A DNA stretch of 64,000 bases from Pseudomonas sp. JUb42. Its GTDB lineage: Bacteria; Pseudomonadota; Gammaproteobacteria; Pseudomonadales; Pseudomonadaceae. Positions 24,118 to 32,200 of this stretch are shown here, piece after piece. The notes beneath the pieces are model-generated. The model was not told the DNA's origin. It was given only the letters and a program-made list of their open reading frames with translations, and ran no database searches. The stretch lies in assembly GCF_024807945.1 (NCBI RefSeq), contig NZ_JANUFD010000004.1, positions 248,001-312,000 on the forward strand. The letters are read 5' to 3'. The position numbers were made by a program, and so were the translations under genes. Numbering within the stretch: position 1 is the stretch's first letter; every line of letters starts with the position of its first letter.

Positions 24118-25284
24118 TTAGCCAATCATGCGCAACGCCGAGCCAGCCGTCTTGGCGGGCTCGACCCCATGAATACTGGCAACGCGATGCTTGAGCATGC
24201 CGCCATTACGGCGATTGGCTACTGCATTGATCTCCGCCAGAACCGACAAGGCGACGCTCTCAGGTGTATCGCCCCCCAGGTCCAGGCCGACCGGATAATG
24301 CAGTCCAGCGAACGCAGGCTGTTCGCGCAAGCCGTGGTCCATTTCATCCAGCAAACGTTCGGTGCGGCTGCGCGGACCGAGCTGGCCGATATACACCGGT
24401 TGCGCGTTCAGCGCGGCTTCCAGCCAGTGGCGGTCCTGGCTGTAGCTGTGAGTCATGATCACCACTGCGGCGCCGTCGAGCACGTCAGGCAGAGGCTGAT
24501 TGAGCGTCATGGCCAGGACCTGATCGGCCTCGGGGAAGCGCTCGGCACGCGCATACTGCGGTCGTGCGTCGATAACGGTGGTATGCCAGCCCTGCAAACG
24601 TGCCATGCCCAGCAACGGCGCAGCATCATGGCCTGCACCGAAAATCACCAGACGCCGAGGCGCCGGAATGAACTCCAGCAGCACTTCGACGGTTCCGCCG
24701 AGACCTTCATACAAGCAGCTCGCCGAACGCCCCAGGGTCAGCACCGCCTGCAAGTCTTCGGCAATGCTGGCGGCCAGACCCTGATCGCGCATCTCGCTCA
24801 ACAGACCATCGACCGGCGCCAGGGCCAGGCGCTCGCCAATAGCGGTAAAGCGCGGGTTCTGTGTATCGATCACGGTCGCCAACGCAGCAGGCTGCTGACT
24901 GGTCTGCACCTGCCGCAGCATCTGCACCGGCAGCGAAAACTGCCCCGCCATGACCCGTTCGAACAGAATATGCACCGTACCGTTGCAGCCCAGTCCGAAA
25001 CTCAGTTCCGCCTCTTCCAGGTCGTCATCGTCTTCGCCGGTGCTATAGGTACGGATAACCGGCTTGCCGCTCTCGGTCAGCCACCAGGCCTTTTTGCTGA
25101 CGTCGCTTTCCAGGCAACCGCCGCTGACCGTACCTGTAGCGCCGCCCAACTGTGGAATGATCATGCGCGCGCCCGGGCGGCGATAGGCCGAGCCTTCGAC
25201 CTTGATCACCGTGGCGATGACTGCATCCTGTCCTTGCGCCTGCGCAGCGTCCAGTGCAGCGAGCAGTTGCGATTGATCGTTCAT
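24118..25284 (-). CDS. XdhC/CoxF-family protein
   Basis: The 388-residue product has the XdhC N-terminal domain (VIATVIKVEGSAYRRPGARM, then GTVSGGCLESDV with its conserved cysteine) and a C-terminal Rossmann-like domain (RRLVIFGAGHDAAPL, later VVIMTHSYSQD and YIGQLGPRSRTERLL). Such proteins help insert or mature the molybdenum cofactor of xanthine dehydrogenase-type enzymes. No xanthine dehydrogenase subunit is nearby, so the client is unclear; this gene is unlikely to serve the sulfite-oxidase-type enzyme at 2810-3580, which needs no sulfurated cofactor. ATG 25284 has CAGGGGA upstream and is preferred over an earlier in-frame start. Confidence 0.88.
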   Translation of the reverse strand: MNDQSQLLAALDAAQAQGQDAVIATVIKVEGSAYRRPGARMIIPQLGGATGTVSGGCLESDVSKKAWWLTESGKPVIRTYSTGEDDDDLEEAELSFGLGCNGTVHILFERVMAGQFSLPVQMLRQVQTSQQPAALATVIDTQNPRFTAIGERLALAPVDGLLSEMRDQGLAASIAEDLQAVLTLGRSASCLYEGLGGTVEVLLEFIPAPRRLVIFGAGHDAAPLLGMARLQGWHTTVIDARPQYARAERFPEADQVLAMTLNQPLPDVLDGAAVVIMTHSYSQDRHWLEAALNAQPVYIGQLGPRSRTERLLDEMDHGLREQPAFAGLHYPVGLDLGGDTPESVALSVLAEINAVANRRNGGMLKHRVASIHGVEPAKTAGSALRMIG

Positions 25285-25529
25285 CGGATGTCCCCTGAAC
25301 CTGATAAAGCCATCCCCATAGTCGCAGACCCGCAGGCACGACAATTGAATCGGCGTTGCATGAATTGAATGACCAGGAGGCCTTGATTCAAGACCGATGC
25401 CATTGTGACGGCAGGCGGTGAATTAAATTCATTATCTGTCGTACGACATGGAACATTCATCGAACAGCGAACATCATACCCATTTGCCCTATAAACAGCT
25501 GAGCACCGTTAAGACCGGAGAACGCCCTG

Positions 25530-26756
25530 ATGAGCAGCCCTGCAAGCGAATGCTACGAAACCGCTGAGCCCCAGACTCTGCTGCAACGCTACCGCAGCAT
25601 GCGCAGCCGTAGCGAACAGTTGATCGCACCGCTGGACGCCGAGGATATGGTCGTGCAGTCGATGCCCGATGCCAGCCCGGCCAAATGGCACATGGCCCAT
25701 ACCACCTGGTTTTTCGAAACCTTCCTGCTCAAGGACGCGCTTGCCGATTACCCGATTTTCGATGCGAACTTCGCCTACCTGTTCAATTCCTACTACGAAG
25801 CCCTCGGCCCGCGCCATCCACGCCCCCAGCGCGGGCTAATGACTCGTCCCGGCGTGGATCGGGTGCTGGCCTATCGCAAGCATGTCGATGAGCATATGGC
25901 CGCGCTGCTGCAATCTCCCCAATCCGAGGAGCTGCGCAGCCTGATCGAACTGGGCCTGGCCCATGAAGAGCAGCATCAGGAACTGCTGTTGATGGACATC
26001 CTCCATCTGTTCAGCCTGTCGCCCCTGCGCCCGGCTTACGACACGCAATGGCCACGGGATCTGCCGGGGCGTCGCGGTCAATTCAAACCGCTCAAGGGCG
26101 GCCTGACCCAGATCGGCCATGCCGGGCCGGATTTCGCGTTTGACCATGAAGGCCCGCGCCACACGACCTACCTGCAACCCTTCGAGATCAGTGACCGTCT
26201 GGTGACCAATGGCGAATGGCTGGCATTCATGCGCGACGGCGGCTATCGCCAGGCTGGCCTGTGGTTGTCCGCAGGCTGGAGCCTGATTCAGGACAATGGT
26301 TGGGATGCGCCGATGTACTGGCAGCACGACGAGCAACAGGGTTGGCAGTGCATGACCCTGCGCGGCATGGAGGCCATCGACCCGGATGCCCCCGTCACAC
26401 ACATCAGCTATTACGAAGCCGCCGCTTTTGCCCACTGGGCCGACGCCCGCCTGCCCACCGAGGCTGAATGGGAAGCCGCCGCCGTCGCCGGGCTGCTGGA
26501 ACAGGTCGACGATGTCGCGTGGCAATGGACGCAAACGGCCTTTAACGCCTACCCCGGCTTTCGGCCGGCATCCAGTGCAGTAGGCGAATACAACGGCAAG
26601 TTCATGATCAACCAGATCGTCCTGCGCGGCGGCGCCAGCAACACCTCACCGGGGCATTGCCGGGCGACCTACCGCAATTTCTTCCCGACTGAAAAGCGCT
26701 GGGTGTGTTCGGGGTTACGGCTGGCGCGGGATGCGCGGTTGCCGGAAGGGCTCTGA
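25530..26756 (+). CDS. EgtB-like iron sulfoxide synthase (DinB plus FGE-sulfatase domains)
   Basis: The 408-residue protein has a DinB-like four-helix domain with the iron-ligand pattern His54/His57 (KWHMAHTTW) and HEEQHQE at 145-151 (the Hx3HxE motif). A C-terminal formylglycine-generating-enzyme-like domain follows (GPRHTTYLQPFEISDRLVTN, RLPTEAEWEAAA, SSAVGEYNGKFMINQ, VLRGGASNTSPGHCRATYRN). This is the architecture of EgtB, which joins a thiol to trimethylhistidine in ergothioneine synthesis. SenA and OvoA are relatives with other substrates. No EgtD-type histidine methyltransferase follows, and there is no senB/senC gene either, so the physiological reaction is uncertain. The gene stands alone, with a REP pair 21 bases after its stop. 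Confidence 0.85.
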   Translation: MSSPASECYETAEPQTLLQRYRSMRSRSEQLIAPLDAEDMVVQSMPDASPAKWHMAHTTWFFETFLLKDALADYPIFDANFAYLFNSYYEALGPRHPRPQRGLMTRPGVDRVLAYRKHVDEHMAALLQSPQSEELRSLIELGLAHEEQHQELLLMDILHLFSLSPLRPAYDTQWPRDLPGRRGQFKPLKGGLTQIGHAGPDFAFDHEGPRHTTYLQPFEISDRLVTNGEWLAFMRDGGYRQAGLWLSAGWSLIQDNGWDAPMYWQHDEQQGWQCMTLRGMEAIDPDAPVTHISYYEAAAFAHWADARLPTEAEWEAAAVAGLLEQVDDVAWQWTQTAFNAYPGFRPASSAVGEYNGKFMINQIVLRGGASNTSPGHCRATYRNFFPTEKRWVCSGLRLARDARLPEGL

Positions 26757-26777
26757 TCAGCAGATGCAATAAATAAT

Positions 26778-26866
26778 GTAGGACCGGCCTTAGCCGGGAG
26801 CAGCTGGTCCTGATTTAAAATATACGACGGATGTACCGGCTTCCTCCCGGCTAAAGCCGGTCCTAC
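26778..26866. repeat. REP pair, GGACCGGCTTTAGCCGGGA-type core
   Basis: GTAGGACCGGCCTTAGCCGG faces CCCGGCTAAAGCCGGTCCTA plus C, in the 247-base gap after the EgtB-like gene. Confidence 0.85.
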
Positions 26867-26933
26867 GTAAATCAGGTGCCGGTTGCGCCGCCCCTATCGC
26901 AAAAATGCCCACTCTGCCTGTCACATTTGCCAA

Positions 26934-26961
26934 TTGTCTTTTGCAGGTGCACTGCTAGTGT
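26934..26961 (+). promoter_or_regulatory. Candidate promoter of the acyl-CoA gene pair
   Basis: TTGTCT at 26934-26939 and TAGTGT at 26956-26961 with 16-base spacing, the latter preceded by TGC (extended -10), lie about 43 bases upstream of ATG 27004. Confidence 0.4.
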
Positions 26962-27003
26962 GTCTGGCACATGCAAAACAATAAAAATTGCAGGGAGCTA
27001 GTA

Positions 27004-28101
27004 ATGAGTTCACAGGTTTTACCTGCCCATGCCGCTGACCGGCAACCGGTCAACGACAGCATTCTGGTCGAGGTGCGCAACCACATCGGGCACCTGACCC
27101 TGAACCGCCCGGCCGGGCTGAATGCCATCGATCTGGACATGGTCCGCACGCTGCACCGGCAACTCGAGTTGTGGGCTGAGGATGATGCCTTGCATGCCGT
27201 AGTCCTGCGTGGCGCCGGGGACAAGGCCTTCTGCGCCGGCGGTGATATCCGCGCACTGTACGACAGTTACAAAAGTGGCCAGCGCCTGCATCTGGACTTT
27301 TTCGAAGAGGAATACGCTCTGGATCTGGCGATCCACCACTACCGCAAGCCGGTGCTGGCGCTGATGGACGGTTTTGTCCTCGGTGGTGGCATGGGGCTGG
27401 TGCAGGGGGCCGATCTGCGGGTGGTCACCGAACGCAGCCGCCTGGGCATGCCGGAAGTCGCCATTGGTTATTTCCCGGATGTCGGCGGCAGTCATTTCCT
27501 GCCACGGGTGCCCGGCGAGCTGGGCATCTATCTCGGGGTCAGCGGCGTACAGATTCGCGCCGCCGACGCGCTGTACTGCGGCCTGGCCGACTGGTGCCTG
27601 AACAGCGACATGCTGCCACGCCTGGACCATATGCTCGATCACCTGGCCTGGAAGAAAAACCCGCTCAAGGATCTGCAAGGCGTACTGGCAAAAATCGCCA
27701 CTCAACGCCTGCCCAATCCCCCACTTGAGCAACTGCGCCCGGTCATCGATCACTTCTTCGCTCTGCCGGACCTGGCGAGCATCATCGAACAACTGCGTGC
27801 GGTCACCGTCGCCGACACTCATGAATGGGCCCTGGCCACCGCCGGACTGCTGGAAAGCCGCTCGCCCCTGGCCATGGCGGTGACGCTTGAGCTGCTTCGT
27901 CGCGGCCGTCATCTGTCACTGGAAGACTGCTTTGCCCTCGAATTGCATCTGGACCGCCAGTGGTTTGCCCGTGGCGATCTACTCGAAGGCGTGCGTGCCC
28001 TCATTATCGATAAAGACAAGAAGCCACACTGGAACCCACCCCGCGTGCAGGAACTGAACGCCGAGCATGTGGCGAGTTTCTTCAGTGGCCAGGAGAACTG
28101 A
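27004..28101 (+). CDS. Enoyl-CoA hydratase/isomerase family protein, likely 3-hydroxyisobutyryl-CoA hydrolase
   Basis: The 365-residue crotonase-fold protein has the oxyanion-hole segments AFCAGGDIRALYDSY (about 74-88) and GFVLGGGMGLVQGADLRVV, then PEVAIGYFPDVGGSHFLPR. The GGDIRALYD version and the extra C-terminal 100 residues match 3-hydroxyisobutyryl-CoA hydrolases of valine breakdown more than true hydratases. ATG 27004 has GGGAG six bases upstream, while the open frame starts at 26971. It is followed after 3 bases by an acyl-CoA dehydrogenase gene, a natural partner in branched-chain acyl-CoA degradation. Confidence 0.88.
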   Translation: MSSQVLPAHAADRQPVNDSILVEVRNHIGHLTLNRPAGLNAIDLDMVRTLHRQLELWAEDDALHAVVLRGAGDKAFCAGGDIRALYDSYKSGQRLHLDFFEEEYALDLAIHHYRKPVLALMDGFVLGGGMGLVQGADLRVVTERSRLGMPEVAIGYFPDVGGSHFLPRVPGELGIYLGVSGVQIRAADALYCGLADWCLNSDMLPRLDHMLDHLAWKKNPLKDLQGVLAKIATQRLPNPPLEQLRPVIDHFFALPDLASIIEQLRAVTVADTHEWALATAGLLESRSPLAMAVTLELLRRGRHLSLEDCFALELHLDRQWFARGDLLEGVRALIIDKDKKPHWNPPRVQELNAEHVASFFSGQEN

Positions 28102-28104
28102 ACC

Positions 28105-29256
28105 ATGCAAGACCTGGAATTGAGCGAAGAACAGATCATGATCCGCGACATGGCTCGCGAATTCGCCCGCAACGAAATCGCCCCCCATGCCCAGCGCTGG
28201 GAAAAGGCTGGCTGGATCGACGATGCGATGATCAGCAAGATGGGCGAGCTGGGCTTGCTCGGCATGATCGTCCCGGAACAATGGGACGGCACCTATATCG
28301 ATTACGTCGCCTACGCCCTGGCCGTAGAGGAAATCTCGGCAGGCGACGCCGCTACTGGCACCTTGATGAGTGTGCACAGTTCGGTAGGCTGCGGCCCGCT
28401 GCTCAAGTACGGCAGCCCCGAACAACAGCAGGAGTGGCTGCCGCGCCTGGCCAGCGGCAGTGCCATTGGCTGCTTCTGCCTGACCGAGCCCCAGGCCGGA
28501 TCAGAAGCCCACAACCTGCGTACCCGCGCCGAGCTGCGTGACGGCCAGTGGATCCTCAATGGCGCCAAGCAGTTCGTCAGCAACGGCAAGCGCGCGCAAC
28601 TGGCCATTGTCTTTGCCGTGACCGATCCGGATCTGGGCAAGAAAGGCCTGTCGGCATTCCTCGTACCCACCGATACCCCCGGCTTCAGCGTCGATCGCAG
28701 CGAACACAAGATGGGCATCCGCGCCTCTGACACCTGCGCAGTCACCCTCAATGACTGCCACATTCCCGCCGCCAACCTGCTGGGCGAACGCGGCAAGGGC
28801 CTGGCGATTGCCTTGTCCAATCTGGAAGGCGGGCGCATCGGCATCGCCGCTCAGGCCCTGGGGATCGCCCGGGCGGCGTTCGACGCCGCGTTACTCTATG
28901 CCCGCGACCGGGTGCAGTTCGACAAACCGATCATCGAGCACCAGAGCGTGTCGAACATGCTCGCCGACATGCACACCCGCATCAACGCCACGCGCCTGCT
29001 GGTGTTGCATGCGGCGCGCTTGCGCAGTGCCGGCAAGCCCTGCTTATCGGAAGCGTCCCAGGCCAAGCTGTTCGCCTCGGAGATGGCCGAATGGGTCTGC
29101 TCCAAGGCGATCCAGATCCATGGCGGCTACGGCTATCTGGAGGACTACCCGGTAGAGCGCTATTACCGCGATGCCCGCATCACCCAGATCTACGAAGGCT
29201 CCAGTGAAATCCAGCGCCTGCTGATTGCCAGGGAGCTGCGTCACTATCTCGCATAA
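28105..29256 (+). CDS. Acyl-CoA dehydrogenase, isobutyryl-CoA/short-chain type
   Basis: The 383-residue flavoenzyme has the acyl-CoA dehydrogenase signatures [18 protein letters not shown] (about 122-139) and the C-terminal [20 protein letters not shown]. The catalytic base is Glu364 in YEGSSEIQR, the position used by short-chain and branched-chain acyl-CoA dehydrogenases. With the upstream hydrolase it fits valine catabolism (isobutyryl-CoA to methacrylyl-CoA, and later release of 3-hydroxyisobutyrate), a functional link inferred from context. The stop codon is only 6 bases from the end of the opposite-strand toxin-like gene, with no terminator between them. Confidence 0.92.
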   Translation: MQDLELSEEQIMIRDMAREFARNEIAPHAQRWEKAGWIDDAMISKMGELGLLGMIVPEQWDGTYIDYVAYALAVEEISAGDAATGTLMSVHSSVGCGPLLKYGSPEQQQEWLPRLASGSAIGCFCLTEPQAGSEAHNLRTRAELRDGQWILNGAKQFVSNGKRAQLAIVFAVTDPDLGKKGLSAFLVPTDTPGFSVDRSEHKMGIRASDTCAVTLNDCHIPAANLLGERGKGLAIALSNLEGGRIGIAAQALGIARAAFDAALLYARDRVQFDKPIIEHQSVSNMLADMHTRINATRLLVLHAARLRSAGKPCLSEASQAKLFASEMAEWVCSKAIQIHGGYGYLEDYPVERYYRDARITQIYEGSSEIQRLLIARELRHYLA

Positions 29257-29262
29257 GCGGGC

Positions 29263-32200
29263 TCACGGAACCGGCTGCGGCGACGGTACGACAGCGGATA
29301 GCGGGGGCACCGGGGCGGTATAGCGTTGGCGCCCCAAAAGCGTGATAAGCAAGGCAACGGAGTCGGCATTTTTCAGCATCAACTCCCGTCGCTTCACGGC
29401 ATCACTAAGGAACACCGCACGCGCCTGGGGCAATGCGAACGTGTTGGTGACATCCAGGATCGTCGAAAACTCGGCGCCGTCAGCATCGACAAAGTCACGC
29501 CACTGGTGCCCCTCCAACGTGACGAACAGGTCGGCCGGTGGTGACATATGGGAAAAGCCCTGAGTCCGTAACCGTACCAGTTCCCGCTTGATCATCGCTT
29601 TGAACGCATCCGCCTCATCCAGCAGGTCAGGGAAAGGTGCCGCCGCCCTGACATAGGCCAGGTCGTGGGTATCGAGCGCCATATGGGACAGCTCATGCAG
29701 CAGGATGGTGGCGCGAAAATGCGTGCCGGTATTAAAGCCCGAGATCGTAAATAACTGCCGGTTGAGATCCCGCCCCGGGATGGAGAAATACTCGTCGGTG
29801 AGGTAGATACGCTTTTGCGGATCGCTCTTGGAGATAAAAGCCGTAGTGCCTTCCTGGCCGGGACGGTTTTGCCCGATAACGAATCGATCGGAGGTGTAAG
29901 GCCTCAGGCTCGGGTCGCTGAACTCCCTGAATAACATCGTCACTTTGCTCTTGACCTCGGTGAGCAGTTGGCTATCGACGGTCGTCACGCCGAAAAATTC
30001 GCTCAGTATCTGACTGACTCGCGCATCCAGCTGATGCAACGGATTGAGGTTGGTCAGACAGGTCTCCAGATAATTCACCGCCTGGTGATACGCCTCAATG
30101 ATCATCCGCGCTTTGTAACGTGCCGACGTGCGAATCTCCCGCATGCCGTAAAACTCAGGAACGAAAATCTGCTCGACCATGGACGGTGTCAGGCTGGAAG
30201 CGCGCAGCCTGCTGACAGTGCCACCGCCGCCGTACAGGCCCAGCTGCAGATCCAGCTCCCAGTGCTGCTGGCCGTTCAGTTTTATCCGCGGGCCTTTCTG
30301 GGTATCGTCGATGATGTGCCAATGATTGCTGGCAAACTGCACCCGATAGACCTGCCCGACCACTGCGGCGTATTGGCGTCTCGTTGCCGGGTCCCGGTAG
30401 ACATTGAGCAAGGGATCTTTTTCCAGGGTGTTCAAGGCCACGTCATGCACCTCGAACAGCCGCAGACGGCTTTTCAGTGCCGGGGTCAGTTGGGAGTTTC
30501 TCCAGGAAAATGTCGGCAGGCCGGTCAGAACCGTTTCGGTTGCGGTTGGCTCGTGCCTGTTGCTCTTAATATCTTCCTTGCCGCTGCGAAATGAAATGAT
30601 GCCCCCTATCGCCGCAGACATCTCCGACAGGGCCTTGCCCCATTGCTGATCATAAACGGCCTCGAACGAAGCCTTGAACAAGCTTTGGCTCTGCAGCAGG
30701 TTGATGAGCATGCCCAGCCTGCCTGGCGTGAACATGAGAATCTGGTCAACCCCCAGGCCCATCAGGTAAACAAACGCATCCCAATCGGCCTGGGCCGTGG
30801 TCACCGTCTGCTTACGGCTCATGGACTTGAGCACACTAAAGGTTTCAACAAACAGGAACTGCAGCGCGTTACCCATAACCGGGGCTTCCCCCAGGGTCAC
30901 TGTTTCTCGCTGCGGTATGGGATCGTCGAACGACGCCCCGACAATCCATGGCACATGTGCTTCAAGGAACCCGCCGTTGCTGTAACGCGCGATTCGCTTG
31001 GGATCAAGACGCCCCAGCACGATCGCCTGCAAGGACGGCGACGAACGCAGTTCGGTCAGCAAGTGCGCCTCATCGCGAAACTCCTTGAAACTGTAGGAAT
31101 GATTGAACAACGCATGCAGGATCACCGGCCCCTGGGTCCGATCCTTCGGGCCAATCAGGTACGCCCCCTCGACAGGGTCCACCGGCATGCCCGCACGCGG
31201 CAGCAATTGCAGGGGGCGCAAGGTGATGTCCTGTCCCAGCACCTGCTGGCGGGCAAGACCGTCGGGCATATCGAGCAAGCCTTCGATATAAGCGTACGCC
31301 TTGGCGCTTAGCAGGTTGCGCATCTTCAGTTCGAGCGCAACGATCAGCATGCGCGACGGTATCTGGGCGATGAAGCGCTCGCGGCGCAGGACATACTCCG
31401 GATCGCGCACATCCAGCCTGCTTTCCAGCATGACGCGGTAGTGATGTCCTACATCCAGCTTGCTTACCAGAGTATTGACATACTGAGGAGTCAGCCCCGC
31501 CGGGACAGGGGTATCGGGCACAAATTCAAGGGTCAGCAGCGCATTCTGCAGTTCGGCAAAGTGATTGAGGGCAAACAGCGTCAGGCTTTCCTGATAGACC
31601 TGAGTCACAGCCGCGATACCGGAGGGTGTATCGCCAATGGCAACGGGAGTGCCCACATAACGAGTCATTTTCACCGTTATGGCGTCGGAATCCAGGGCGT
31701 AATCGGGGAAGTCCAGCTTGAGTTGCTTTTGCAGCGCCTGGGCGGAAAAACTCTTGAGCCCGGCAATGCCGGACAGGAAGTCCTCACTGGGGGTATTACT
31801 CAGATAGTAGCGTTCAAGCATCTGAACGTAGCTCACCAGATCGTCGACTGAGGCGGCTTTAAGCCAGTCGAGGATCTGCACGGTGTAGCTCAGGTTCTGA
31901 ATTTCCGACGACAGCAAGTCAACGGCCAGGGACAGTTTGTCATCGCTCTGGGCGATCTCGACAAAGCGATTGAACAGCGCGGCGGGAAGCCGACTGGCCA
32001 CGGATCGATCCAGTGCCTGGGAAATACCGGCGATGTGTCGGGCCTGTTCGTTACGCTGCAACTCCCGGATAAAGTGTCCCTCGACCGACGAAAGGCTGAC
32101 TTTCAGAGGTGAGCGATTCGGCGTACGCAGATGCTCGCGCAATACCCACTGATCTGCATCGCTGAACAGTGACAAGTACCTGTCCTGAAAATCGCCGGTA

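Noticed and set aside
24118..25284. XdhC-type protein as maturation factor for the molybdoenzyme at 2810-3580
   Set aside because: XdhC proteins serve the xanthine dehydrogenase family; sulfite-oxidase-type enzymes use a different cofactor form, and the genes are 20 kb apart.
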